Positions 52,605 through 62,429 are shown, numbered from the stretch's first letter. The stretch is DNA of 64,000 nucleotides from Paenibacillus phytohabitans (GCF_013141775.1 NZ_WHOB01000093.1:1-64000), one strand, 5' to 3'. Numbers and translations are program-made. Notes: generated by a model from the sequence alone, not told the origin.

Positions 52605-53240
52605 TTACTGCTGCATCCGGTCTACAATCCCGGTGAACAGAATACCTATCGCTGTAGCTCCGGCATCCGGGTGGCTGAGGCTCCGCTCGCCCACATAGCT
52701 TGCCCTGCCTTTGGAAGCGATAATGTCTTTGGTGTGCTCGGCTCCCTGCACCGCCGCTTCTGCGCCCTTGCGCATGCTGATCAGCAGGGCGTCGCCACTC
52801 TCCGCACTCTTCCGCTGAGCTTCAGCAGCAGGAATCAGTGCATCGAGCAGCGTCTTGTCGCCAAGCTTCGCTCCGCCCCGCTTCTGGATGCCCTCTACCG
52901 CGTTCTCCAGCAGCCCCGCCAGCTCAAGTCCGCTTAATTCGGTCTTGCCCTTGGCGTATTTCGCCGCGCTGCGGAAGGCCGAGCCCCAGATCGGACCCGA
53001 AGCGCCTCCGCAGTGCTCAATGATCACCATTCCGCAGGCTTTGAGGAATTCGCCGATATCTTCCTGCGGCAGCTCCTCCCATTCCAGCTTCAGCTGCCGG
53101 AAGCCCTTGGCCAGCGACATGCCGAAGTCCCCGTCTCCGGCAAAGGAATCCAGTTCACAGAATTCGACTTCCTTCTCAATGATAAGCTTCGCCATCTCAT
53201 CTATCATCACTACTATATCAGCTGTAAGCAGCTTCTCCAT
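52605..53240 (-). CDS. dhaL: Dihydroxyacetone kinase ADP-binding subunit DhaL
   Basis: 211-residue DhaL. In PTS-linked Dha kinases it holds a permanently bound ADP that is recharged by DhaM and phosphorylates dihydroxyacetone on DhaK. The Mg-binding acidic loop is DSFAGDGDFGMSLAKG (about 31-46), and GGASGPIWGSAF and the C-terminal SHPDAGATAIG are family motifs. It follows dhaK by 12 bp and is the last gene of the operon; no dhaM follows before the terminator. Confidence 0.93.
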   Translation of the reverse strand: MEKLLTADIVVMIDEMAKLIIEKEVEFCELDSFAGDGDFGMSLAKGFRQLKLEWEELPQEDIGEFLKACGMVIIEHCGGASGPIWGSAFRSAAKYAKGKTELSGLELAGLLENAVEGIQKRGGAKLGDKTLLDALIPAAEAQRKSAESGDALLISMRKGAEAAVQGAEHTKDIIASKGRASYVGERSLSHPDAGATAIGILFTGIVDRMQQ

Positions 53241-53252
53241 TGCTTCCGCCTC

Positions 53253-54248
53253 CTAACATCTATAAGCTGCCGTCTCCGCGCTATAGTCGAGTGCCTGCTT
53301 CAGCTCATCATCCAGCTTCAGCAGGGTGACCGATGCTCCCGCCATATCAATCGCACTCATATAATTGCCGACAAAGGTCCGGTATACCCTGATCTTGGCT
53401 TCCTCCAGCAGCAGGCTGACGGAACGGTTCAGGATGTAGAGCTCCTGCAGCGGCGTTGCCCCGAAGCCGTTAATCATCAGCGCGACCTCTTCCTCCGGGT
53501 TAACCGGCATATCGGCGAGCAGCGCCTGAAGTGCCTTCGCGGCCAGTTCATCGGCCGGAACGAGCTTTTCCCGGGCAATACCCGGTTCGCCGTGAATGCC
53601 TACGCCGAATTCGATCTCATCCTCTCCAAGCGCGAAGGTTGGTGAGCCTTTGGCCGGCACGGTACAGGAAGTCAGCGCGAAGCCGATCGACCGGACATTG
53701 CGCACGGTTTTCTCCGCGATGGACTTGACCTCCGGAAGTGTATCTCCGCGTTCTGCAGCCGCTCCGGCGATCTTATGCACAAACACCGTTCCGGCCACGC
53801 CTCTTCTGCCTGCCGTCGATGCATCATCTGCCACAGACACATCATCGTTCACATACACTTTCTCCACGGTGATATCATCATCTTCGAACGCCATCTCCGC
53901 CGCCGCATCGAAATTCATGCAGTCACCGGAATAGTTCTTGATAATCAGCAGCGTTCCTTGGGAGGAAGCCGTCTTCGTAATCGCATTGTAGACCTGAATC
54001 GTCGACGGAGAGGCAAACACATCACCGCATACCGCCGCATCCAGCATTCCCTTACCTACGTATCCGCCATGCGCAGGCTCATGTCCGCTGCCTCCGCCGC
54101 TGATCAGAGTGACTTTGTCCGGGTTCAGCTCTTTACGCGTAATGATCTTGTATTTCCGGTTCCACTCCAGCAGCTCCGGATGGGCAAGCACCATGCCCTC
54201 GATCATCTGCACGACTACATCTTCAGGAGCGTTGATGATCTTCTTCAT
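53253..54248 (-). CDS. dhaK: Dihydroxyacetone kinase substrate-binding subunit DhaK
   Basis: 331-residue DhaK, which binds dihydroxyacetone covalently through His219 (VGIHGEPGI) and takes phosphate from DhaL. GGGSGHEPAHGG (51-62) is the substrate loop and GDVFASPS the dimer segment. The start overlaps gldA by 4 bp, coupling the kinase to the glycerol dehydrogenase that would make its substrate. Confidence 0.94.
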   Translation of the reverse strand: MKKIINAPEDVVVQMIEGMVLAHPELLEWNRKYKIITRKELNPDKVTLISGGGSGHEPAHGGYVGKGMLDAAVCGDVFASPSTIQVYNAITKTASSQGTLLIIKNYSGDCMNFDAAAEMAFEDDDITVEKVYVNDDVSVADDASTAGRRGVAGTVFVHKIAGAAAERGDTLPEVKSIAEKTVRNVRSIGFALTSCTVPAKGSPTFALGEDEIEFGVGIHGEPGIAREKLVPADELAAKALQALLADMPVNPEEEVALMINGFGATPLQELYILNRSVSLLLEEAKIRVYRTFVGNYMSAIDMAGASVTLLKLDDELKQALDYSAETAAYRC

Positions 54249-55345
54249 CTGGCTTCGCCTCCGCTTCCGCCCAGCCGGTCCGCAGCCAGAATGGCCGCAT
54301 ATACATCATACTTCGTAACCGGGAACGGCATATTATGAATGGACTCCCCTTCGGCACAGGCTCTTTCGGCTACCGGCATCAGCCGGGCTTCACTGATATC
54401 TGTAACACCCAGGTCCTTCAGGCAGGTAGGTAATCCGAGCGACTTGCAGAAGCCAAGCACCGTGTCCAGTTCTTCCTGCGGCGCATTCTCCAGCACCATG
54501 TGCACCAGCGTGCCGAAAGCCACCTTTTCCCCGTGATAATAATGATGAGTCTCCTCCAGAATGGTCAGCCCGTTATGCACGGCATGCGCTGCGGCCAGTC
54601 CCCCGCTCTCGAATCCAAGCCCGCTGAGCAGGATATTCGTCTCGATAATATTCTCCAGCGCCTGCGTGACCACCTTGCTGTCATTGGCCGCTTTGGCCTT
54701 CAGTCCGTCCTCCAGCAGTGTTTCGTAGCAGAGCCGGGCCAGTTCCATCGCCGCCTTCGTGCTTACGGCCCCGGAATTGTTATAGGTGAACCCTCTGACA
54801 CAGGATCTCGCCTCAAAAAAGGTCGACAGCGCATCCCCCATCCCGGCCACCAGAAAACGCGTCGGCGCATTGGCAATGATTCCGGTATCCACCAGCACCA
54901 CATTGGGATTCTGCCGCGCATACAGATAGGATTCGAACTCGCCGTGCTCCGAATAGATCACCGAAGAGCCGCTGCATGGTGCATCAGTCGCCGCAATCGT
55001 CGGTACGACAATAATCGCAATTCTGGCCCGGTTGGCGATCGCTTTGGCTGTATCCAGCGCCTTGCCGCCGCCGAGGCCAACAATCACATCACAGCCTTCT
55101 GCTGCCGCGAACTGCTCCAGCCGGCCGATCTCCTTAAGTGTACATTCCCCGCCGAACCCGCCGGTTACGAATTCGAAGCCGCCTTTGGCAACTGCCTTGT
55201 CCAGGTAATCCTGAACCCGGGCCTGATCATCCTTATGCGCCACCAGCAGCGCTTTCCGTCCATAGATCGTTACATAGTCCCCGATGTTGTACAGTTCATC
55301 TTTGCCCTGAACATATTTAGAGGGAGAGGTTAGTATTTTTCTCAT
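54245..55345 (-). CDS. gldA: Glycerol dehydrogenase
   Basis: 366-residue NAD-dependent, zinc-containing iron-type alcohol dehydrogenase that oxidises glycerol to dihydroxyacetone. VGLGGGKALDTAKA (about 89-102) binds NAD; PTIAATDAPCSGSSV is a GldA signature; zinc ligands are Asp171 (GMGDALSTFFEA), the His in AAAHAVHNGL and the His in HHYYHGEKVAFG. ATG 55345 has AAGGAG upstream; an open frame extends to 55417 across the cre site and is not translated in my view. First gene of gldA-dhaK-dhaL. Confidence 0.94.
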   Translation of the reverse strand: MRKILTSPSKYVQGKDELYNIGDYVTIYGRKALLVAHKDDQARVQDYLDKAVAKGGFEFVTGGFGGECTLKEIGRLEQFAAAEGCDVIVGLGGGKALDTAKAIANRARIAIIVVPTIAATDAPCSGSSVIYSEHGEFESYLYARQNPNVVLVDTGIIANAPTRFLVAGMGDALSTFFEARSCVRGFTYNNSGAVSTKAAMELARLCYETLLEDGLKAKAANDSKVVTQALENIIETNILLSGLGFESGGLAAAHAVHNGLTILEETHHYYHGEKVAFGTLVHMVLENAPQEELDTVLGFCKSLGLPTCLKDLGVTDISEARLMPVAERACAEGESIHNMPFPVTKYDVYAAILAADRLGGSGGEAR

Positions 55346-55369
55346 TTCACAGCACTCCTTAGGCAGGAT

Positions 55370-55384
55370 TTGTAAACGCTTCCT
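55370..55384. promoter_or_regulatory. CcpA cre site upstream of gldA
   Basis: TTGTAAACGCTTCCT fits the cre consensus WTGNAANCGNWNNCW at every position. It lies 25-39 bp before the gldA ATG and downstream of a -10-like TATACT (about 55387-55392), a position that would block transcription when glucose is present. Binding is inferred. Confidence 0.75.
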
Positions 55385-55479
55385 ATTCAGTATAAGCGCT
55401 TTGCCGCTGTTTGGCATTGCACGATCCTGTATAGAACTATTCCGTCATTTCATCCTATAAACTCCCAGCGCAGCGCGGA

Positions 55480-56487
55480 TTATGCACGGCTCTTCAGGCG
55501 GTAGACCGCCGGTGTTTCGCCTGTAGCTTTTTTGAAGGTCCGGATGAAATACCCGCTATCCTCAAACCCCAGCGAATACGCGATGCTCACTACAGATTCT
55601 TCCCCCTCCGCCAGACTACGTTTCGCTTCCTCCAGCCTAAGGCTATTTATATAGGAAGAAAAGGTGCTGCCCGTCTCCTGCCGGAACAGTCTGCTGAAAT
55701 AGTCCGCGCTGATCCAGCATAACTGGGCCATGTCCGCCAGTCTCAGCCGCTCCCGGAAATGCCCATGCATATGCTCCAGCGCCGGCTTCAGCCTGAGGCT
55801 GCCGCCTGTTGTGCCCGCAGCTTGCTTCCTGTCAGTCGGCTGGCCCGCCTCCTCCTGTACCTGCTGCCGGGGAATCTCATGTACTTGCGCTGCTTCTTCT
55901 GTAAGCTTCACATCCGCAGCAGCTGCAGAAGTGCCGAATACATAAGTCCGGTTCCTGGCGCTAACTCTGCCGGTTATATAATGGCTCATGTGGGTGACCA
56001 GACGGGCTACGGATTCGATCCGTTCATAAGACATCACCGGAAGGCTCCGGTAATATTCCTCCAGCATGCTGTCATGCTCCCTTTGATCTGGACGGCTGGT
56101 TGAGCTCAGCATATCAAGCTTCTTACCGGTATCCTGTGCGGGAATAGAGATCTGCCCCAGCATAATGGAGCCAAGGTACTTGCTGCCGACTACCAGCGGT
56201 ACCGCCATATCCACAATCCCCATATGGCATTTATAGACATAGGGACGCTGCATACTCTGTGCGGCATATCCCCCGCGGTAATCACAGCTCTCACATAACC
56301 GGGAGGACTGGGTGGCCGATCTCATCGCTCTGCAAAAGTCCGTGCATTTGCTGTGCCGGGTCACCGGCTTGCCGCCAGCATCGACCGTAAGCACAGCCAT
56401 ATCCGTCACCGCAGCAAGATCGTCCTGAATGATCTGCAGCGCCTGTGTATCCACGACATCCTCAAGCAGTTCCAAAGAGTTCCTCAT
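55480..56487 (-). CDS. AraC-family regulator with PocR sensory domain
   Basis: 335-residue regulator. The N-terminal PocR-type domain (about 10-165) carries the cysteine pattern CTDFC, RLCESCDY and YKCHMG, which suggests a metal- or redox-bound ligand pocket. The C-terminal AraC HTH pair is at about 235-332 (LADMAQLCWISADYFSRLFR, AYSLGFEDSGYFIRTFKK). PocR-domain regulators control propanediol/glycerol metabolism, and this gene is 134 bp upstream of gldA, so it most likely activates gldA-dhaKL. I use ATG 56487 because GGAGGGACTC precedes it; the open frame starts at 56505. Confidence 0.88.
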   Translation of the reverse strand: MRNSLELLEDVVDTQALQIIQDDLAAVTDMAVLTVDAGGKPVTRHSKCTDFCRAMRSATQSSRLCESCDYRGGYAAQSMQRPYVYKCHMGIVDMAVPLVVGSKYLGSIMLGQISIPAQDTGKKLDMLSSTSRPDQREHDSMLEEYYRSLPVMSYERIESVARLVTHMSHYITGRVSARNRTYVFGTSAAAADVKLTEEAAQVHEIPRQQVQEEAGQPTDRKQAAGTTGGSLRLKPALEHMHGHFRERLRLADMAQLCWISADYFSRLFRQETGSTFSSYINSLRLEEAKRSLAEGEESVVSIAYSLGFEDSGYFIRTFKKATGETPAVYRLKSRA

Positions 56488-56676
56488 GAGTCCCTCCATT
56501 ATCATTCAAATTATATCTAAAATTATAACATGATAACGGTTGCAACAAGGGGATTCGGCGCAAACATTTTCAAGTTGGCGGATTCAGGGGCACTTCTGCC
56601 CCTCATTCCCGCCTGCTGCCTGCTTCCGCCGCATTCAAGGGGATTTCTCCCTTTCATTTCCTCCTCTCCCCCCAAA

Positions 56677-56715
56677 CTAAAACAACGCCCACCCCGGTAC
56701 AGGATGGACGTTGTT
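56677..56715 (-). terminator. Terminator of the polysaccharide-utilisation operon
   Basis: On the minus strand AACAACGTCCATCC pairs with GGTGGGCGTTGTT (one mismatch) followed by TTAGTTTGG. It lies 12 bp after the lyase stop codon. Confidence 0.8.
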
Positions 56716-56727
56716 CTTTTCAGACCG

Positions 56728-58941
56728 CTATGATTTGGAATCCGTGATCACAATAACATCCCGGCTATAGTTGCCCCCGGCAAACTCCAAGCCGTCCGGT
56801 TCATTCTTGCGGGGCAGCAGCGCTTCGGCAATGATATTGCCGGTGTGATCGAGGTAGCCCGCTACCTCTACACTATTATGGTACAAGCAGATTTCATCCA
56901 CTCGATCTTCCATTATAATACGGAGGGCCGTTGCCTCTTCAGCAGATAGCTCTTTCCCGTTCATCCGTGCAGGCAGGGGCTCAATGGTCACCTTAGGTTT
57001 CTCCGTTCCGAACGGAACGGCAAGCGTTACGATTGCCGTCCTCCCCGCCACAGTTAATGAACGCTTCACCACCGGACTCTCAGTATACTCCCCCTGCTTG
57101 AAAATCAGTCCCGGCTCAAGCAACAGCTGGTCCTCAGCGTGGCCGGCCGGCAGATGCAGCAGCAGCAGATTAGCCCCCTCCAGCTGAGTGGACACTTCAC
57201 CGCTGCGGCGGCAGTCATATCCCGCTCCGCCTGTAGGCAGATGGAAGTACTGCTCATAACGGTGCTGTTCCTTCGCTTCAAACAGATCCACAATCATCCA
57301 GTAGCTGTTCTTGATGAACAGCACCTTGCGGGAATGGATGACCGGATCATCGTAACGGGTATAGCCGTAATGGCTCGCGAAGCTGTAGTCATAGGCTGCA
57401 CTGGACTGGACGTCCCAGATTCTGCAGGCTGCCGTCGTCGGCGTATTCCAGTGAAAGCTGCGGACATGCTGGTCCTGGCCATCCACCACTACGGTATTAT
57501 GGGCCCGGGTGGATACCGTATATTTACGCTCCTTGTTCCACTCGAACAATCCCATGCCTGAATCCGCCAGCAGCTCGCGCCCTCCGGCGTAGAGCACCAG
57601 GCTCAGCGCATCCGAATGGGCATGTCCGCCGACTCCAACACCTGCACGCATCGCCATGTACATGTCTTCCCGGCTCCAGCCCTGCCTGGAGGTAATGTAA
57701 CCTCCAATCGGGAAGCAGGCTGCCGTTTCGGCAGGCTGCTTCGCCTTCAGCTGCTCATATTGCTGCACCGCTTCCGGCCCTACTCTCCAGAGCAGGGAGA
57801 ACGGCAGCCGCTCATGCCCCAGCGCTTTGAAATCGCCGCGCTGATACAGATAAGCGCCCAGACTCATGACATTGCGCAGCTCGCTGGCCACCTGCACATC
57901 GGTATCGCCGAATTTGACCATCTGACCGTCGGGGGCCAGCAGATGCATCGTCACGGTGAACATTTTCTCCAAGGTGTCGCGATACTCCCCGGCGTCGATT
58001 CCAAGCTTATGGAACAGTGCCACCAGCTCATACAGATCGCGCATCACGATCAGGTGATAATTCGGACTGCCTTCGAACTGTACCCCATCCGCATATACGT
58101 TCTGGCGGATATATCCCGGCAGCTCACGCAGCCCGTACTCCAGCCATTCCGCGGAATCCTTCAGCTCCGGCAGGAGCAGCGCCGTCTGGATCAGCCCCCG
58201 CAGCTGCATGCAGACATGGTTACCGCCGCCGGCATGGTATTTGCGCACATACTGCCCGTGCTCCTGGAAGGACTTGATCAGCTTCAGCTTAACCTCAGGC
58301 TCGAACGCAGGTGAGCTGAAGAAGATAATGAAGGCTTCCGGCAGCATAAACAGCCGCACCCCGACAGACAGCGGGTCCCAGGTCGAATGCTCGGAACGGA
58401 ATGTATCATCCACCGGCACCCTATTATCATCGATGAAGTCGCTGATCATGTCATTGAAGCATTTGGCGTATTTCTCATCACCGGTCAGCGCATAAGCTCT
58501 GGACAGATGCTTCACATATACGAACCGGGTCAGATGCAGCTGATACTGGGAGCTGTCGTACAGCCAGCTGTTCCAGTCATAGGTTCCACGCGGAAAGACC
58601 ACTCTTTTCCCTTTGAATAGCGGGATATCCCCTTCCACGATCCGGTCTGCCTCAGCGATTGTCTGCTGCGCTTCCTCCTCATGGCCGTAGTAGCTTGCGG
58701 CATACGCCTGAAGCTTGGGAACATCCTTCACTTCAAAGTAATATCTCCCGTTGTTACCTGCTGAAATGACCTCCAGATAGGCATCCCGTGCAGCCGGCAC
58801 ATCACCTGACTTCAAGTATGCAGCCACACCGCCAAGCTCAGGTCTGTTCAAGTCCAGCATGGTGCCGAGGAATTCTTCATCCGATAGCTGCGGCTTTGTA
58901 TATATAGGATTATGGCGCAAGTCTTTATATCCAATCGTCAT
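56728..58941 (-). CDS. Heparinase II/III-like polysaccharide lyase
   Basis: 737-residue protein. An alpha-helical toroid N-domain (about 90-400; LTRFVYVKHLSRAYALTGDE, HAGGGNHVCMQLRG, VQFEGSPNYH) is followed by a beta-sandwich heparinase II/III C-domain (about 420-640) with GGHAHSDALSLVLYAGG and STRAHNTVVVDG. Relatives cleave uronic-acid polymers such as heparin, alginate or oligo-uronides. There is no signal peptide, so it probably acts in the cytoplasm on oligosaccharides brought in by the linked ABC importer. ATG 58941 follows AAGGTGAGGG; an upstream frame reaches 58977. Confidence 0.85.
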   Translation of the reverse strand: MTIGYKDLRHNPIYTKPQLSDEEFLGTMLDLNRPELGGVAAYLKSGDVPAARDAYLEVISAGNNGRYYFEVKDVPKLQAYAASYYGHEEEAQQTIAEADRIVEGDIPLFKGKRVVFPRGTYDWNSWLYDSSQYQLHLTRFVYVKHLSRAYALTGDEKYAKCFNDMISDFIDDNRVPVDDTFRSEHSTWDPLSVGVRLFMLPEAFIIFFSSPAFEPEVKLKLIKSFQEHGQYVRKYHAGGGNHVCMQLRGLIQTALLLPELKDSAEWLEYGLRELPGYIRQNVYADGVQFEGSPNYHLIVMRDLYELVALFHKLGIDAGEYRDTLEKMFTVTMHLLAPDGQMVKFGDTDVQVASELRNVMSLGAYLYQRGDFKALGHERLPFSLLWRVGPEAVQQYEQLKAKQPAETAACFPIGGYITSRQGWSREDMYMAMRAGVGVGGHAHSDALSLVLYAGGRELLADSGMGLFEWNKERKYTVSTRAHNTVVVDGQDQHVRSFHWNTPTTAACRIWDVQSSAAYDYSFASHYGYTRYDDPVIHSRKVLFIKNSYWMIVDLFEAKEQHRYEQYFHLPTGGAGYDCRRSGEVSTQLEGANLLLLHLPAGHAEDQLLLEPGLIFKQGEYTESPVVKRSLTVAGRTAIVTLAVPFGTEKPKVTIEPLPARMNGKELSAEEATALRIIMEDRVDEICLYHNSVEVAGYLDHTGNIIAEALLPRKNEPDGLEFAGGNYSRDVIVITDSKS

Positions 58942-58983
58942 TTGAACCCTCACCTTTATTGGTTTAACGGATCTCATCCGCGT

Positions 58984-59853
58984 CTATTCCTTGATCGAAC
59001 CTAGCATGGCTCCTTTGGCGAAATATTTCTGCAGGAACGGATACACGATTACAATAGGCAGCATGGCCAGCAATATCGCCGCATTCTGGACATTGGGTCC
59101 AAGGTTGGCCGCAAGCTGTGCGTCAACTGCAGCCTCTGCCGAAATATTGGAGGCGCTGATCGCCACCATCTGCCGCAGGAGCGGTTGAATCGGCCAGCGC
59201 GATGTATCATTCAGATAGATGACCGCTGAGAAGAACTCATTCCAGAACTGCACCATGAAGAACAGCGTAAACGTGGCGATGATCGGTTTGGACAGCGGAA
59301 GCACGACCGAATACAGAATTCTGAACTCTCCTGCCCCGTCAATTCTTGCCGCTTCATCCAGACTTTCCGGCAGGCTCTGGAAGAACGAGCGGATGACCAT
59401 GATATTAAAAGCACTGGAAGCCGCAGGAAGCACCACTGCCCAGTAGGAATCGATCAGACCCAGATTTTTGACCACCAGATAACTGGGAATCATCCCGCCA
59501 TGAAAGATCATGGTGAAGAAAATAATCAGCAGCATGATGCGGCGGCCGGGCAGAAACTTCTTAGATAAGGCATAGGCCAGGGTAATGGATACAAACAGGC
59601 TAAGCAGCGTACCCATTACCGTGATAATGACGGAGTTCTTGACCGAGGTCAGGAACGTATTCGCATTCAGCAGATAGCTGTAAGCATCCAGCGTCCAGTG
59701 CTTGGGCCAGATGAAGAAATTCCCGGCCATTGAATCTCCGGGCGGACTGAAGGATACCGCGATAATGTATAGAAAAGGCAGAATAACCAGCAGACTGATT
59801 AAGCAGATAATAACTACAATAATGGTGTCAAACCATGTTGCCTTGAGCTTCAT
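58984..59853 (-). CDS. Carbohydrate ABC transporter permease (YtcP/LplC-like)
   Basis: 289-residue inner-membrane permease with six helices and the EAA loop around SLPESLDEAARIDGAGEF. The ending FAKGAMLGSIKE is characteristic of the YtcP/LplC type found in Paenibacillus oligosaccharide importers. It forms the channel with the permease encoded 24 bp upstream; no ATPase gene is present, so a shared MsmX-type ATPase is likely. The lyase gene follows after 42 bp. Confidence 0.9.
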   Translation of the reverse strand: MKLKATWFDTIIVVIICLISLLVILPFLYIIAVSFSPPGDSMAGNFFIWPKHWTLDAYSYLLNANTFLTSVKNSVIITVMGTLLSLFVSITLAYALSKKFLPGRRIMLLIIFFTMIFHGGMIPSYLVVKNLGLIDSYWAVVLPAASSAFNIMVIRSFFQSLPESLDEAARIDGAGEFRILYSVVLPLSKPIIATFTLFFMVQFWNEFFSAVIYLNDTSRWPIQPLLRQMVAISASNISAEAAVDAQLAANLGPNVQNAAILLAMLPIVIVYPFLQKYFAKGAMLGSIKE

Positions 59854-59877
59854 AACGTCTCCACTCCTGTTCTTGTT

Positions 59878-60786
59878 CTAGAATATGCCTTCCTCGCCAA
59901 GCAGCTTTGCCGCATAATTGGCCCCGACTACAAGGATCAGACTGGCAACGGATTTGAACATGCCTACGGTAATCGCGAAGCTGTAGTTGAATTGCTCCAG
60001 ACCGATATGGTAGACGAACAGATCGAACACATTGGAGACATCCAGGTTGAGGCTGTTGGTCATCAGGAAGATCTGCATGAAGTTGGAGTCCATAGAGGAG
60101 CCCAGACGGAGCAGCAGCAGTATAACAATCGTGCTCTTGATGCCGGGGAGGGTAATATGCCAGATGCTCTGCAGCCGGCTCGCTCCATCCACTTTGGCCG
60201 CTTCGTACTGCTCCGGGTTGATCCCTGCCAGTGCCGCCAGGAAGATAATTGTCCCCCAGCCTGCATCCTTCCAGATGGACTGGAAGATGACCAGCGGCCG
60301 GAACCATTCATTGCTCACCAGGAAATTGGCATTGCCGTCAAACCACTGGCTGAGATAATGATTAATGACGCCTGAAGGCCCGAAGAACGAAATCGTAATC
60401 CCGTAAATGACGACCCAGGACAGGAAATGGGGCAGATAGACGATCGTCTGCGACACCCGTTTGAACACTTTGAGCCGCACTTCATTCAGGAGTAACGACA
60501 GGAGGATCGTAAACGGAAAATAAATGATCAGGTTCAGCAGACTGATCAGCAGTGTATTTTTCAGCAAAATATAGAAATCGGAGGTTCCGAAAAACTGTCT
60601 GAAATTATCCAGCCCCACCCACGGGCTGTCCATAATGCCTTTGAACGGGCTGTACTCCTTGAAGGCCAGAATGAGTCCCGACATCGGGATATAATGAAAA
60701 ACCAGAAAATAGAGAATGCCAGGTGCCGCCAGTAAATAGAAAGGCCATAATTGATTAAACCGTTTAGGGCGCAAAGTTCTCTGCAC
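59878..60786 (-). CDS. Carbohydrate ABC transporter permease (YteP/LplB-like)
   Basis: 302-residue permease with six helices; the EAA-type loop is INPEQYEAAKVDGASRLQ. The N-terminal FYLLAAPGILYFLVFHYIPM and ending NYAAKLLGEEGIF are typical of YteP/LplB proteins. Partner of the YtcP-like permease; it follows the lipoprotein gene by 80 bp. Confidence 0.9.
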   Translation of the reverse strand: MQRTLRPKRFNQLWPFYLLAAPGILYFLVFHYIPMSGLILAFKEYSPFKGIMDSPWVGLDNFRQFFGTSDFYILLKNTLLISLLNLIIYFPFTILLSLLLNEVRLKVFKRVSQTIVYLPHFLSWVVIYGITISFFGPSGVINHYLSQWFDGNANFLVSNEWFRPLVIFQSIWKDAGWGTIIFLAALAGINPEQYEAAKVDGASRLQSIWHITLPGIKSTIVILLLLRLGSSMDSNFMQIFLMTNSLNLDVSNVFDLFVYHIGLEQFNYSFAITVGMFKSVASLILVVGANYAAKLLGEEGIF

Positions 60787-60866
60787 AGGCTAAACCTCCT
60801 TATCCATGGGCAAAAGAAAGGGGAAGCCCCCTCCTTTGCCTCTGTGTATATTTAGTGGTGTCTTAT

Positions 60867-62429
60867 TTAGTGCGCTGCATTATATTGATCCAGCAGTTCC
60901 TTGGCTATCTGCCCGCCTGCACCATTTGTCCAGGTATCAATCTCCTTCTGCACATCTTCCCAGGTGCCTTCACCCAGCACATATTTCGTCATCACGGCGC
61001 TCATTTTTTTGTAGCTGTCCGGATTCTTGCTGGCGAACTGTGAGTTGTAGCTGAGGAACGGATTCTCAACACCGATCTTGCTGATGATATCCAATGTCGC
61101 CTTTTGCTGCGCCAGAATCTCCGGCTCCTTGGAGCTGGCGTATACATATGGATCTACCCGGTTCTCCAGCACGAATTGGCTCGGCTTATCCAGGTCGTAT
61201 TGCTTCTTCTGCTCTTCAGTCTGCACAGCAACACCATCTTTGAAGTCACTGGAGTGAATGCCGGTAACTCCCGCTTTGGAGAACGCTATATTCTCCTCGG
61301 AGGCGGTGAAATCAAGGAAATCAACAATCTGCTGAACCTTATCTTCCGGTACGGAGCTTGGAATGACCCACAGCCCGTAGTATCCGCCGAGTACAGCAGC
61401 ACCTTTGTGTCCGCCTGCCCCTTCGAGCACATCGACAATGGCAATTTCAGCATTTGGATCTGTCTGCTTCAGCTTCTCCACATTGGCCTCTCCCAGATCG
61501 CTGACATTCCCCACAAAAGCACCCGCTGTGCCTGACAGGAACTTGCTCCGTGCCTGGCCCTGGTTCTTGAGCACCGGCGCATCCTTGTCAATCAGGCCTT
61601 TGCTCCAGGAATCTCGCAGCCACTCCAGAAATGCCTTGTATTCAGGAGTCTGGAAATCGCGCACGGCATTCCCGCCGTCCAGCTTCCACACATTAGGAAT
61701 ACCGAAGGCAAACTGAATCGGAAGCACTCCTGAGAAAGGTCCTGGACTGTTGACTCCGTCTGAACCATAGATCGTAAACGGAATGGTTTTGCCTCCGCCT
61801 GCCGGATCATTCTCCTTGAATACAGCAAGTGCATTCGTCAGCTCATCCATCGTCTTTGGCACAGCCAGATTGTATTTGTCCAGCCAGTCCTTACGGATCA
61901 GGATATTGGCTTCCCCTCCGCCGTACAGGCCGCGCGGCCGGGGAACTCCGTATACCTTGCCGTCAATTCTGATTCCATCCCAGACGACATCATCGATCTG
62001 GCTGATATTCTCCGTCTTCTCCAGATAAGGCGTCAGATCATGGAACGCGCCCATCTTCACCAGGTTATTGAATTTGTCGTCCTTTCCGCCGTCCATGAGC
62101 AGCAGATCATAGGAATCACCTGCCGACACGGCTACGGAGAGCTTATCGGTATAGGCCTCGGAGGGTACGAAGGTCACATCCAGATCAACGTTGCCGCGTT
62201 TCTCCAGATCCTCCAGCGCTTTATTGCTGCCCATCTCCGGCGGATTGCCGAAGAGGATCGTCATCGCTTTGATGCTGGCCGGCTTGCCGCCAGTCTCTGT
62301 CTGTGCGCTTCCATCCGGTGAGGCTGTGCTGCCTGCTGCAGAATTGTTGTTACCGGAGCAGCCTGCCAGGGCTGTTGCCATTAATGCTGCTGATGCCATA
62401 AGCGGTACAAGCTTTCTTGTAAAATTCAT
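60867..62429 (-). CDS. Extracellular solute-binding lipoprotein (YtcQ/LplA-like)
   Basis: 520-residue lipoprotein. The signal peptide MNFTRKLVPLMASAALMATA ends in LAGC, with Cys24 as lipid anchor, and a Ser/Gly-rich linker follows. The mature part is a family 1 oligosaccharide-binding protein of the YtcQ/LplA type, the capture component for the two permeases. ATG 62429 has GGGGGATAACA upstream; the open frame reaches 62618, but that part crosses the cre site and promoter region. First gene of the operon. Confidence 0.92.
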   Translation of the reverse strand: MNFTRKLVPLMASAALMATALAGCSGNNNSAAGSTASPDGSAQTETGGKPASIKAMTILFGNPPEMGSNKALEDLEKRGNVDLDVTFVPSEAYTDKLSVAVSAGDSYDLLLMDGGKDDKFNNLVKMGAFHDLTPYLEKTENISQIDDVVWDGIRIDGKVYGVPRPRGLYGGGEANILIRKDWLDKYNLAVPKTMDELTNALAVFKENDPAGGGKTIPFTIYGSDGVNSPGPFSGVLPIQFAFGIPNVWKLDGGNAVRDFQTPEYKAFLEWLRDSWSKGLIDKDAPVLKNQGQARSKFLSGTAGAFVGNVSDLGEANVEKLKQTDPNAEIAIVDVLEGAGGHKGAAVLGGYYGLWVIPSSVPEDKVQQIVDFLDFTASEENIAFSKAGVTGIHSSDFKDGVAVQTEEQKKQYDLDKPSQFVLENRVDPYVYASSKEPEILAQQKATLDIISKIGVENPFLSYNSQFASKNPDSYKKMSAVMTKYVLGEGTWEDVQKEIDTWTNGAGGQIAKELLDQYNAAH

